Positions 46,389 to 56,855 of a DNA stretch of 64,000 nt are shown one piece after another. Where the stretch lies: positions 1,364,001 to 1,428,000 of the forward strand of contig NZ_CP065997.1 of the NCBI RefSeq assembly GCF_016127315.1. The letters run 5' to 3'. A model generated the notes under the pieces. The model was not told where the DNA came from, ran no database searches, and saw nothing but the letters and a program-made list of their open reading frames with translations. Each line of letters opens with the position of its first letter. Within the stretch, counting starts at the first letter, position 1. The position numbers and the translations under genes were made by a program. This stretch comes from Achromobacter deleyi (GTDB lineage Bacteria > Pseudomonadota > Gammaproteobacteria > Burkholderiales > Burkholderiaceae_B).

Positions 46389-47327
46389 CTACACCGCGAC
46401 GCGGCGCGCGAATGGCGACCACTTGGTGAAGACCAGCAGGTTGCCAAACATCACCAGCGCCAGGCCCAGCAGCGCGGCGGGGGTCCACTGGTAGCCCTCG
46501 GCGAAGGTCGACACGCTCAACGCCACCACCGGGAACAGCACGGTGCAATACGCCGCGCGCGCCGGCCCCATGCGGCCGACCAGCGTCAGGTAGGCGGTGA
46601 AGCCGATCACGGACCCCGGAATGGCCAGGTACACCAGCGCGCCGACATAGGCCGTGGACGTGTCGAAGCGGAACGGCACGCCGGCGATCAGGCAGCCAGC
46701 CAGCAGCACGGCGGCGCCGTACAGCATGCTGTAGGCGTTGCCGGTGAGCGGCCGCAGGCCCGCGCGCTGCTGCAGCGACGACAGCATGTTGCCGGTCGAG
46801 AAGCAGAACGTGCCGAGCAGCGCGAAGCCCAGGCCCAGCAGGGTCTCATGGCTGGCCTGCTGGCCCGACAGTTCGGGCCAGAACAGCAGCACCAGTCCGC
46901 TGAAACCCACCACCCCCGCGACCATCACGCGCGGCGCGATGCGGGTGCCGAACCACAGCCGCGCATTGAGCGCGTTCCACAGCGTGGCGGCCGAGAACAC
47001 CACCGACACCAGGCCGCTGGGAATCCACTGCGTGGCCGTGTAGAAACAGAGAAAGTTCAGGCAGAACAGGCACAGCCCCTGGCCCAGGCAGAGCCAATGC
47101 GCGCGCCGGTCCATGCGCTGCAATTTGCGCGTCAGCAGCAGGACGGCGAACAGCACCAGCCCGGCCAGCGCGAAGCGGTAGAAGATGGAGACGGGAATGG
47201 CCACCACGCCCAGCTGGAGCTTGATGGCGATCCAGGTGGTGCCCCAGATGATGACGGTCAGGAAATACAGTAAGAGATTCACTTTCGGACGCTCGGCAGG
47301 GCGAAAAAAGACATGGGATCGAGGCAT
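46389..47327 (-). CDS. EamA/DMT-family transporter
   Basis: 312 residues with ten predicted membrane segments in two EamA repeats: LLLYFLTVIIWGTTWIAIKLQLG begins the first, and GLGFALLGTFCFSTGNMLSS the second. Family members export amino acids or metabolites. The start is uncertain: ATG at 47327 gives a 15-residue leader, while a GTG at 47282 begins right at the first helix; neither has a good ribosome site. It is divergent from the AraC gene, which may regulate it. Confidence 0.85.
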   Translation of the reverse strand: MPRSHVFFRPAERPKVNLLLYFLTVIIWGTTWIAIKLQLGVVAIPVSIFYRFALAGLVLFAVLLLTRKLQRMDRRAHWLCLGQGLCLFCLNFLCFYTATQWIPSGLVSVVFSAATLWNALNARLWFGTRIAPRVMVAGVVGFSGLVLLFWPELSGQQASHETLLGLGFALLGTFCFSTGNMLSSLQQRAGLRPLTGNAYSMLYGAAVLLAGCLIAGVPFRFDTSTAYVGALVYLAIPGSVIGFTAYLTLVGRMGPARAAYCTVLFPVVALSVSTFAEGYQWTPAALLGLALVMFGNLLVFTKWSPFARRVAV

Positions 47328-47452
47328 GCGAAAAAGCGCTGCCCTGTCGCGCAGTCTGCGCCCGCGCGTCCCGCGAAAATTGCCGGTTCTTGCGGTTTTT
47401 TCTTGCGTCGCGCGATCCACGCGCGCAAGGATCGCAGTAGCATTTCGGTTCC

Positions 47453-48340
47453 ATGGGCACCAACGCATCGGCTCCGTCCGACTTCTCCGTTTTCCGCACG
47501 CTGTCCGCGTCCACCGCGACGCTGGCGCGCGCGGCCTCGCTGGGCGAGGGCATCGCCATTTCGCAATGGGGCCGCAGCGCCCACGAGACGCTCGGCTACG
47601 ACATGCCCGGGCATCACACGCTGTCGCTTTACCTGCATGGCGGCGAGAAATCGTTCCGCGTCGGCAATCCGCTGCACGGCGGCGCCGGCAAGTTCTGCGT
47701 GCTGCCGGCCGAGCACTATTCGCGCTGGTGCATGAACGACACGGTGCACTTCCTGCATCTGTACATCGCGCCGGAGCGGCTGGCGCGCGAGGCCGTGATG
47801 CGGCTCGATTGCGAGCCGCGCTCGCTCGAACTGCGCGACCGCACCTACATTCACGACGACTCGCTGACCGATGTCTGCCGGGCCCTGCTCGACACCGACT
47901 GGAATGCGCCCGCCGACCGCTTGGCCGCCAGCAGCGCGGCCGAGACGGTGCTGCATCACTTGCTGCTGCAGGGCGTGTCGCGCAAGGCCGCGCCGCCGGC
48001 CCGCGGCGGCCTCGCGCCCGCGGTGCGCCGGCGCGTCATGGACTACGTCGACGCGCACCTCGCCGAGCCCTTGACGCTGGACCAGCTGGCCGGCGTGGCC
48101 GCGTTGTCCACCTACCACTTTGCGCGCATGTTCCACGCCTCGTTCGGCGAACCGCCGCACGCCTGGGTGCGCGGCCGCCGCCTGGCGCATGCGCGCGGCC
48201 TGCTGGCGGCCGGCAAGGGCGATCTGGCGGGCATCGCGCAGGCCGCCGGGTTCGGCAACGCCAGCCACCTGTCGCGCGTCTTCCGCGACGCGGTCGGCGT
48301 GACGCCGGGGCAATACCGCGCCGCCCGCCGCGGCCACTGA
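47453..48340 (+). CDS. AraC-family transcriptional regulator
   Basis: 295 residues. The C-terminal third contains two helix-turn-helix units: LDQLAGVAALSTYHFARMFHASFGEPPHAWV and DLAGIAQAAGFGNASHLSRVFRDAVGVTPGQYR. The N-terminal part is a cupin-like sensor with HTLSLYLHGGEKSFRV. It lies 125 bases from the divergent EamA exporter, a common arrangement. Ligand unknown. AGCATTTCGGTTCC precedes the ATG with no clear ribosome site. Confidence 0.9.
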   Translation: MGTNASAPSDFSVFRTLSASTATLARAASLGEGIAISQWGRSAHETLGYDMPGHHTLSLYLHGGEKSFRVGNPLHGGAGKFCVLPAEHYSRWCMNDTVHFLHLYIAPERLAREAVMRLDCEPRSLELRDRTYIHDDSLTDVCRALLDTDWNAPADRLAASSAAETVLHHLLLQGVSRKAAPPARGGLAPAVRRRVMDYVDAHLAEPLTLDQLAGVAALSTYHFARMFHASFGEPPHAWVRGRRLAHARGLLAAGKGDLAGIAQAAGFGNASHLSRVFRDAVGVTPGQYRAARRGH

Positions 48341-48417
48341 ACCGCACGCCCGCGGGGCCCTCGCGGTCTACAATGGCGCACCGCCCTTCGCGGCCTTGAT
48401 CGCCTGCCCCGCCCGCG

Positions 48418-49848
48418 ATGCCATCGCCGATTTCCCGCGCCGTTTCCGCTGTCCCCGACGTCTCCCGCCCCTCGCCGCTGCGCGCGCATTGGCTGGCCGA
48501 GCTGATCCGGCTGCGCGAAGCGCATTGGGGGCCGCTGGAAGACGCCGCCGTGGTGCGGCAGGTGCGCCAGATGGACGTCGCGCTGCCGGACCGCATCCTG
48601 GCCCGGGCGCAACAACTGGCGCAACGCGAAGGCCTGGCGCCGCTGGTGGACGGCTGGCGCCGCAGCGCCTGGGCCGTGCTGGCCGCGTTGCTGCTGCTGG
48701 CGCTGCTGTCCGGCGCGGGCGTGGCCGCCGGCGCGCTGGGCGACGGCACGCGTCCCGTCAATGTGCTGTGGGCGCTGGGCGCCTTGCTCGGCCTGCACGC
48801 GCTCACTTTCCTGCTCTGGCTGGCCAGCTTCCTGCTGGCGCCGGCCGCGATGACCCCGCTGGGACGCCTCTGGCTCTGGGCCACCCGCAAGCTGGCGCGC
48901 GGCCCGGACGGCGCGCTGGTGCCGCAGGCCCTGCTCAACCTGCTGGCCCGCGCCGGCGCGCTGCGCGGGCTGTTCGGCGCCGTCAGCCACGGCCTGTGGC
49001 TGGCCGGCCTGGGCGCGGCGCTGGCGACCTTGCTGGCGCTGCTGACCACCGCCAGCTACCGCTTCATCTGGGCCACCACGCTGCTGGCGCCCGACACCTT
49101 CGTCGGGTTGACCCAGGTCGTGGGCTGGCTGCCCGCGCACCTGGGCTTTCCGCTGCCCGACGCCGCCATGGTGCGCGCCAGCGATGGCGTCCAGGCGTTG
49201 GGAGCCGACGCGCAGGTGCAATGGTCCTGGTGGCTGATCGGCGTGCTGGTGACCTACGGCATCCTGCCGCGCCTGCTGGCGTGGCTGGCATGCCTGGCCG
49301 TCACCCGGCGCGCCTTGCGCGGCCTGCGCATCGATCCCGCGCTGGCCGGTTACGCGGCACTGCGCGACCGGCTGGAGCCCCCGGCCCAATCCACCGGCAT
49401 CGACCGCCCGGTCGATCCGCTGCACCAGCCCCGCGTCGAATCGGCGGTCCCGGCAGGCATGGGCGGCCAGCCCGTGCTGCTGGGGCTGGAGCTGCCGGCG
49501 GACCTGGACTGGCCGCCCACGGGCCTGCCCGACGCCATCCGCATGGCCGGCAACCTCGATACCCGCGAACAACGCAATCGGCTGCTGGACGCGCTGTCGC
49601 AAGCCGCCGCCTCGCGCCTGCTGATCGCCTGCGACGCGCGCCAGACGCCCGACCGCGGCACGCTCGCGCTGATCGTCGAACTGGCCGCGCACGCCGGCCA
49701 GACCCGCGTCTGGCTGCGGACACCCGCCGCCGCCGCCACCCGCGAACCCGTGTGGCGCGAACGCCTGGCGGCCCTCGGCCTGGAAGCCGGCGCCATCATC
49801 GGACCGGGCGGCGCGCCGCTGGCCTGGCTGGAGCACGGCGATGCGTGA
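48418..49848 (+). CDS. DUF2868 membrane protein
   Basis: 476 residues with about four to five membrane helices (AVLAALLLLALLSGAGVAAGAL, ALGALLGLHALTFLLWLASFLLA, LAGLGAALATLLALLTTASY, WWLIGVLVTYGILPRLLAWLACLAV) and a long cytoplasmic C-terminal half from about 290 containing MGGQPVLLGLELPADLDWP. It matches the DUF2868 architecture found next to DUF3482 GTPases. Function is unknown; a membrane receptor for the GTPase is a reasonable guess. The next gene starts inside its last codons. Confidence 0.8.
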   Translation: MPSPISRAVSAVPDVSRPSPLRAHWLAELIRLREAHWGPLEDAAVVRQVRQMDVALPDRILARAQQLAQREGLAPLVDGWRRSAWAVLAALLLLALLSGAGVAAGALGDGTRPVNVLWALGALLGLHALTFLLWLASFLLAPAAMTPLGRLWLWATRKLARGPDGALVPQALLNLLARAGALRGLFGAVSHGLWLAGLGAALATLLALLTTASYRFIWATTLLAPDTFVGLTQVVGWLPAHLGFPLPDAAMVRASDGVQALGADAQVQWSWWLIGVLVTYGILPRLLAWLACLAVTRRALRGLRIDPALAGYAALRDRLEPPAQSTGIDRPVDPLHQPRVESAVPAGMGGQPVLLGLELPADLDWPPTGLPDAIRMAGNLDTREQRNRLLDALSQAAASRLLIACDARQTPDRGTLALIVELAAHAGQTRVWLRTPAAAATREPVWRERLAALGLEAGAIIGPGGAPLAWLEHGDA

Positions 49849-51211
49849 GCCGCTCATCAGCATCGCCGTGGTCGGCCACACCAACACCGGCAAGACCTCC
49901 CTGCTGCGCACGCTGACGCGCGACACCACCTTCGGCGAAGTGGCCGACCAGCCCGGCACCACGCGCCATGTCGAGGGCGCGCGCCTGCGGCTGGACGGCC
50001 GTCCGGTGCTGGAATGGTTCGACACGCCGGGCATGGAAGACAGCATCGCCTTGCTGGAGTACCTGGAGCGTCTCGCCCAGCCCGGCGAACGGCTCGACGG
50101 ACCGGCGCGCATCCAACGCTTCCTCGACACCCCGGAAGCGCACGGCCGCTACGAGCAGGAAGCGCGCGTGCTCAAGAAGATGCTGGACTGCGACGCCGCG
50201 CTGTACGTGGTCGATGCCCGCGACCCGGTGCTGGGCAAGCATCGCGACGAACTGGCCATCCTGGCGGGCTGCGGCCGCCCCTTGCTGCCGGTGCTGAACT
50301 TCGTCAACGCGCCCGCGCACCGCGCCGGCGAATGGCGCGACGCGCTGGCGCGGCTCGGGCTGCACGCGGCGGTCGAGTTCGATACCGTCGCGCCGCCGCT
50401 CGATGGCGAACAGCAGCTCTACGCCAAGCTCGGCGTGTTGCTGGACCGCCATGCCGACACGCTGGCGCAACTGGCCGACAGCCTGGCGCGCCAGCGCCGC
50501 GAACGCCACGAAGCGGCCTGCGAGCTGCTGGCCGATCTGCTGGTCGACGTCGCCGCGCTGCGTCTGACCAGCGCCAGCGACGAAGCGGCGCTGGCCGCGA
50601 CCGCGCAGCAACTGCGCCAACAGGTGCGGCAGCGCGAACAGGCCTGCGTCAGCGCCTTGCTGGCGCTCTACAACTTCCGTTCATCTGATTTCGATGACGA
50701 CGCGCTGCCCTTGCAGGGCGAACGCTGGGGCATGGACCTGTTCCACCCGCAGGCGCTCAAGGACATGGGCGTGCAGGTCGGCATGGGCGCGGCCGCCGGC
50801 GCCATGGCCGGCGCCGCGGTGGACCTGCTCAGCGCCGGTCTCAGCCTGGGCACCGGCATGTTGATCGGCGCCGCCGCCGGCGGCCTGTGGCAAGGCGTGG
50901 AAAAACTCGGCAAGCGCGTCGCCGGCAAGCTGCGCGGCTGGCGCGAGATCAGCGTCGACGACGCCGTGCTGCGCCTGCTGGCGTTGCGCCAGCGGCAATT
51001 GATCGACGCGCTCGAACGCCGCGGCCACGCGGCCCGCGCGCCGCTGCGGCTGGACCGGCCCGATGACGATGCGCTGCGCAGCGGACCCTTGCCCGAGGCG
51101 CTCAAGGAAGCCCGCAGCCGCCCCGAATGGTCGGCGCTGGCCCCCGGCCACGAAGACAGCGAACGGCGCAAGCAGGTGGTGCGCGAATTGGCGAAAGCAA
51201 GCAAGTACTAA
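49841..51211 (+). CDS. GTPase of the DUF3482 family
   Basis: 456 residues. P-loop GHTNTGKT (12-19), switch region QPGTTRHVEGARL, G3 DTPGMED, and a C-terminal DUF3482 part with the helical ERHEAACELLADLLVDVAALRL and a glycine/alanine-rich amphipathic stretch at about 305-350 (MGAAAGAMAGAAVDLLSAGLSLG) that may insert into membranes. Resembles dynamin-like or Era-type small GTPases. It overlaps the DUF2868 gene by 8 bases, so the two products likely act together at the membrane. Confidence 0.85.
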   Translation: MREPLISIAVVGHTNTGKTSLLRTLTRDTTFGEVADQPGTTRHVEGARLRLDGRPVLEWFDTPGMEDSIALLEYLERLAQPGERLDGPARIQRFLDTPEAHGRYEQEARVLKKMLDCDAALYVVDARDPVLGKHRDELAILAGCGRPLLPVLNFVNAPAHRAGEWRDALARLGLHAAVEFDTVAPPLDGEQQLYAKLGVLLDRHADTLAQLADSLARQRRERHEAACELLADLLVDVAALRLTSASDEAALAATAQQLRQQVRQREQACVSALLALYNFRSSDFDDDALPLQGERWGMDLFHPQALKDMGVQVGMGAAAGAMAGAAVDLLSAGLSLGTGMLIGAAAGGLWQGVEKLGKRVAGKLRGWREISVDDAVLRLLALRQRQLIDALERRGHAARAPLRLDRPDDDALRSGPLPEALKEARSRPEWSALAPGHEDSERRKQVVRELAKASKY

Positions 51212-51227
51212 CCCCAATCCAAACCGA

Positions 51228-51263
51228 TTGACGCTTAAACGAATCGCTCTATAAGATTCGTTT
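51228..51263 (+). promoter_or_regulatory. Promoter with 9-bp inverted repeat over the -10
   Basis: TTGACG (51228-51233), 16-base spacer, TATAAG (51250-51255). AAACGAATC (51237-51245) and GATTCGTTT (51255-51263) are perfect complements flanking the -10, a good operator geometry. The repeat plus trailing T could instead be a weak terminator for the GTPase gene. Start of the peptide-import gene is about 160-190 bases downstream. Confidence 0.6.
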
Positions 51264-51420
51264 TGCATCGGTGCGGTCCATCCCGCCATGACAATCACAA
51301 GGGGTTGGATCTACCGTGAACCGCCTTTCCTCGTAGCAGCAACGCCATGCCCCGGCTCCCCGTGGGCCCGGGCCCTATCACTTCTGTCGCGCTATCCGCG
51401 CATTACGGAGCATGAGGGCT

Positions 51421-53028
51421 ATGCGTACTTTTCCCCACCTAAAGCAAGTGGCGCTGGCAGCCGCGCTGACGGCCTCATTGGCATTCAGCGCCGGCGCGGC
51501 CGCCAAGACCTTCCACTGGTCTTATCAGGGCGACGCCACATCGATGGATCCGATGGCGCTGAACGAGACCTTCACGCTGGGCTTCCAGGGCAACATCTAC
51601 GAAACGCTGGCCGGCTACGACGGCAACCTGAAACTGACGCCACTGCTGGCCGAGAGCTGGGAAAACCCCGAGCCCACCAAATGGGTCTTCAAGCTGCGCA
51701 AAGGCGTGAAATTCCACGACGGCTCGCCGTTCACCGCCGATGACGTGATCTTCTCGTGGAAGCGCAGCCTCACGCCGGGCTCCGACATGAAGGGCTACGG
51801 CGCCAAGGCCTCCGACATCAAGAAGGTCGACGACTACACCATCGAGGTCACCACCCCCACGCCCAACCCGATCCTGCCGCGCGAATGGGTGTTCCTCTAC
51901 ATCATGAGCAAGACGTGGTCGGAAAAGAACAAGACCACCGAGGCCACCAACGTCAAGGGCGACAACCAGGGCAACTACGCCAACCTCAACGCCAACGGCA
52001 CCGGCCCGTTCATGCTGGTGTCGCGCCAGCCCGACGTGAAGACCGTGCTCAAGCGCTACGACGGCTACTGGAACAAGGACATCAAGACCAACGTCGACGA
52101 GGTCATCTTCCAGCCGATCACGCAGGAAGCCACGCGCGTGGCCGCGCTGATCTCCGGCGAGATGGACCTGGTGCAGCCGGTGCCGGTGCAGGACTGGAAG
52201 CGCCTGGAAGACGCCAAGGGCGTCAAGCCGCTGACCGCGCCCGAGGCCCGCGCCATCTTCATCGGCATGGACCAGGACCGCGACGAGCTGCTGTTCTCGG
52301 ACGTGAAGGGCAAGAACCCCTTCAAGGACCCCAAGGTGCGCGAGGCCGTGGTGCTGGCCGTGGACACCAAGGCCATCAACGAAAAGATCATGCGCAACGC
52401 GGCCAAGCCGCTGGGTTCGCTGATCGCCACCGCCATCAACGGCTACGACGAATCGTTCGGCGCGCCCTACAAACCGGACCCGGAACGCGCCAAGAAGCTG
52501 CTGGCCGAGGCCGGCTATCCGAAGGGCTTTTCCGTGACCATGGACTGCCCCAACGACCGCTACGTCAATGACGAGAAGGTCTGCCAGGCGGTGGCCGGCA
52601 TGCTGGCGCGCGTCGGCATCAAGATCAACCTGCTGGCGCAGACCAAGTCCAAGTACTTCGGCAAGATCCTGCTGCAGGCCGGCAACCAGACCAGCATGTA
52701 CATGCTGGGATGGACGCCCAGCTCGACCGACGCCCACAACACGCTGCTGAACCTGGCCGCGTGCCGCGACGCCAAGACGGCGGCGGGCCAGTTCAACCTG
52801 GGCGGCTACTGCAACAAGAAGGTCGATGACCTCACCGCCAAGATCGGCGTCGAGACCGACCAGGCCAAGCGCAACGCGATGATCAAGGAAGCCTTCGGCA
52901 TCGTGCGCAGCGACTTCGGCTACCTGCCGCTGCACCAGCAGCCGATGTCGTGGGGCGTGAAGGACAACATCAAGGTCATCCAGCGCGCCGACGACGTGCT
53001 CGACCTGCGCGACGTGGTCCTGCCGTAA
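51421..53028 (+). CDS. Peptide ABC transporter substrate-binding protein (family 5)
   Basis: 535 residues, exported. A signal peptide ends near AFSAGAAAKTFHW. Family 5 marks: TFHWSYQGDATSMDPMALNE, LTPLLAESWE, FKLRKGVKFHDGSPFTADDVIFSWKR and LLAEAGYPKGFSVTMDCPNDRY. It binds di- or oligopeptides or related compounds in the periplasm. Start is uncertain between ATG at 51412 and 51421; the latter leaves a standard basic n-region. First gene of a five-gene operon; a stem-loop follows in the 154-base gap before the permeases. Confidence 0.92.
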   Translation: MRTFPHLKQVALAAALTASLAFSAGAAAKTFHWSYQGDATSMDPMALNETFTLGFQGNIYETLAGYDGNLKLTPLLAESWENPEPTKWVFKLRKGVKFHDGSPFTADDVIFSWKRSLTPGSDMKGYGAKASDIKKVDDYTIEVTTPTPNPILPREWVFLYIMSKTWSEKNKTTEATNVKGDNQGNYANLNANGTGPFMLVSRQPDVKTVLKRYDGYWNKDIKTNVDEVIFQPITQEATRVAALISGEMDLVQPVPVQDWKRLEDAKGVKPLTAPEARAIFIGMDQDRDELLFSDVKGKNPFKDPKVREAVVLAVDTKAINEKIMRNAAKPLGSLIATAINGYDESFGAPYKPDPERAKKLLAEAGYPKGFSVTMDCPNDRYVNDEKVCQAVAGMLARVGIKINLLAQTKSKYFGKILLQAGNQTSMYMLGWTPSSTDAHNTLLNLAACRDAKTAAGQFNLGGYCNKKVDDLTAKIGVETDQAKRNAMIKEAFGIVRSDFGYLPLHQQPMSWGVKDNIKVIQRADDVLDLRDVVLP

Positions 53029-53036
53029 CCCCCGGA

Positions 53037-53067
53037 CGCCGCGCCACGCCGCAGGGCGTGCGCGGCG
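53037..53067 (+). repeat. Intercistronic stem-loop after the binding-protein gene
   Basis: CGCCGCG-C-CACGCC pairs with GGCGTG-CGCGGCG around a GCAG loop (13 bp, one bulged base), beginning 9 bases after the stop. There is no T-run. Such hairpins in ABC importer operons raise the level of the binding-protein mRNA relative to the permeases. The remaining gap to 53182 holds no gene. Confidence 0.6.
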
Positions 53068-53182
53068 CCGTGTTGATGCGACCCCCGCGACGGCGCCAGC
53101 CGTCCGGGCGCGCCCGGCCCAGCCCCGCTTGCCGCCACCGGCAACGCGGCCCGGCGTTATCCGACCCAGAGGGCATCCGACC

Positions 53183-54154
53183 ATGCTTTCCTTTATTGCG
53201 CAGCGGCTGATCCAGTCGGTGCTGGTGATGTTGACGGTGGCGCTGATCGCGTTCTCCATGTTCCGCTATGTCGGCGATCCGATCGCCAGCATGGTGGGCC
53301 AGGACACCACGCCCGAACAGCGCGATCAGCTGCGTGAACAGCTGGGCCTGAACGATCCCTTCGTGGTGCAGTACGCGCATTTCGTCGCCAACGCGGTGCG
53401 CGGCGACTTCGGCATTTCCTATCGCCATCGCCGGCCGGTCAGCGAACTGCTCGAAGAACGCCTGCCGGCCACGCTGGAGCTGTCGTTCGTGTCCGCCGTG
53501 ATGGCGCTGGCGCTCGGCATCCCCATGGGCATCTACACTGCGCTCAAGCGCCACGGCGTGCTGTCCAAGACCTTCATGGCGATCTCGCTGGCCGGGATCT
53601 CGCTGCCCACTTTCCTCATCGGCATCCTGCTGATCCTGTTCTTCGGCGTGCAGCTGCGATGGCTGCCCAGCTTCGGACGCGGCGACGTGGTCGAACTGGG
53701 CTGGTGGACCACGGGCTTCCTTACCAAGTCCGGATGGCTGGCGCTGATCATGCCGGCGATCACGCTGGCGCTGTTCCAGATGACCCTGATCATGCGGCTG
53801 GTGCGCGCCGAGATGCTGGAGGTGCTGCGCGCCGACTTCATCAAGTTCGCGCGCGCCCGCGGCCTGCCGGAGCGCCTGATCAACTTCCGCCACGCGCTCA
53901 AGAACACCATGGTGCCGGTCATCACCATCACCGGCCTGCAGCTCGGTTCCATCATCGCCTTCGCCATCATCACCGAGACGGTGTTCCAGTGGCCCGGCAT
54001 GGGCCTGCTGTTCATCCAGGCCATCAGCATGGTCGACATTCCGGTGATGGCCGCCTACCTGGTGCTGATCGCCTTCATGTTCGTCGTCATCAACCTCGTG
54101 GTCGATCTGCTGTATTTCGCCGTCGACCCGCGCCTGCGCGTGCAGAGCAAATAA
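53183..54154 (+). CDS. Peptide ABC transporter permease (DppB-like)
   Basis: 323 residues, six membrane helices. N-terminal MLSFIAQRLIQSVLVMLTVALIAF and the GDFGISYRHRRPVSELL segment are typical, and the EAA loop appears as DFIKFARARGLPERLINFRHALKN. The ATG at 53183 fits the family; the in-frame extension to 53129 is GC-rich leader. It pairs with the DppC-like gene 11 bases downstream. Confidence 0.92.
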   Translation: MLSFIAQRLIQSVLVMLTVALIAFSMFRYVGDPIASMVGQDTTPEQRDQLREQLGLNDPFVVQYAHFVANAVRGDFGISYRHRRPVSELLEERLPATLELSFVSAVMALALGIPMGIYTALKRHGVLSKTFMAISLAGISLPTFLIGILLILFFGVQLRWLPSFGRGDVVELGWWTTGFLTKSGWLALIMPAITLALFQMTLIMRLVRAEMLEVLRADFIKFARARGLPERLINFRHALKNTMVPVITITGLQLGSIIAFAIITETVFQWPGMGLLFIQAISMVDIPVMAAYLVLIAFMFVVINLVVDLLYFAVDPRLRVQSK

Positions 54155-54165
54155 GGGAACCGCCC

Positions 54166-55092
54166 ATGAACGCCCGCATCGCTCCCTTCTTCGCGCGCGC
54201 CGCCGACAGCGACCTCTGGCACAGCTTCAAGCGCTCGCCCGGCGCCATCATCGCCGCCGCCGTCACGCTGGCCATCCTGCTGGGCGCGCTGTTCGCGCCG
54301 GTGGTGGCGCCGCACAACCCGTTCGACCTGGCCTCCCTGAACATCATGGACGCCAACACCCCGCCCGCCTGGCAGGAGGGCGGCAGCCCCGACTTCCTGC
54401 TCGGCACCGACGACCAGGGCCGCGACATCCTGTCGGCCGTGCTGTACGGCTCGCGCGTGTCGCTGCTGGTGGGCTTCGCATCGGTGCTGTTCTCGATGGT
54501 GCTGGGTGTCACGCTCGGCCTCATCAGCGGCTACGCCGGCGGCCGCGTCGACAGCTTCATCATGCGCATCGCCGACGTGCAGCTGTCGTTTCCGGCCATC
54601 CTGGTGGCGCTGCTGATCGACGGCGTGGCGCGCGGCGTGTTGCCGCGTGACATGCATGACCAGCTGGCGCTGTACGTGCTGATCTTCGCCATCGGCATCT
54701 CGGGCTGGGTGCAATATGCGCGCACCGTGCGCGGCTCGACGCTGGTGGAGCGCAACAAGGAATACGTGCAGGCGGCGCGGCTGATCGGCATCGGCCCGGT
54801 CACCATCCTGCGCCGCCACATCCTGCCCAACGTCATGGGGCCGGTGCTGGTGATCGCCACCATCCACCTGGCGATCGCCATCATCACCGAGGCCACGCTG
54901 TCATTCCTGGGCGTGGGCGTGCCGCCGACCGCGCCGTCGCTGGGCACGCTGATCCGCATCGGCAACAGCTACCTGTTCTCGGGCATGTGGTGGATCTCGA
55001 TCTTCCCCGGCATCGCGCTGGTCGCGCTGGTGCTGTCGGTCAATCTGCTGGGCGACTGGCTGCGCGACGCGCTCAACCCCAAGCTGCGCTGA
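54166..55092 (+). CDS. Peptide ABC transporter permease (DppC-like)
   Basis: 308 residues. Features: WHSFKRSPGAIIAAAVTLAILLGALFAP, LLGTDDQGRDILSAVLYGSRVSL (the family's GTD-x-x-GRD motif) and the EAA loop EYVQAARLIGIGPVTILRRHILPN. The second membrane subunit of the importer. The double ATPase gene follows after 7 bases with GAGG. Confidence 0.93.
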   Translation: MNARIAPFFARAADSDLWHSFKRSPGAIIAAAVTLAILLGALFAPVVAPHNPFDLASLNIMDANTPPAWQEGGSPDFLLGTDDQGRDILSAVLYGSRVSLLVGFASVLFSMVLGVTLGLISGYAGGRVDSFIMRIADVQLSFPAILVALLIDGVARGVLPRDMHDQLALYVLIFAIGISGWVQYARTVRGSTLVERNKEYVQAARLIGIGPVTILRRHILPNVMGPVLVIATIHLAIAIITEATLSFLGVGVPPTAPSLGTLIRIGNSYLFSGMWWISIFPGIALVALVLSVNLLGDWLRDALNPKLR

Positions 55093-55099
55093 GGATGCC

Positions 55100-56827
<1,728 letters not shown>

Positions 56828-56855
56828 ATCCGAGCGAGACGACAAGGAGCGAGAC

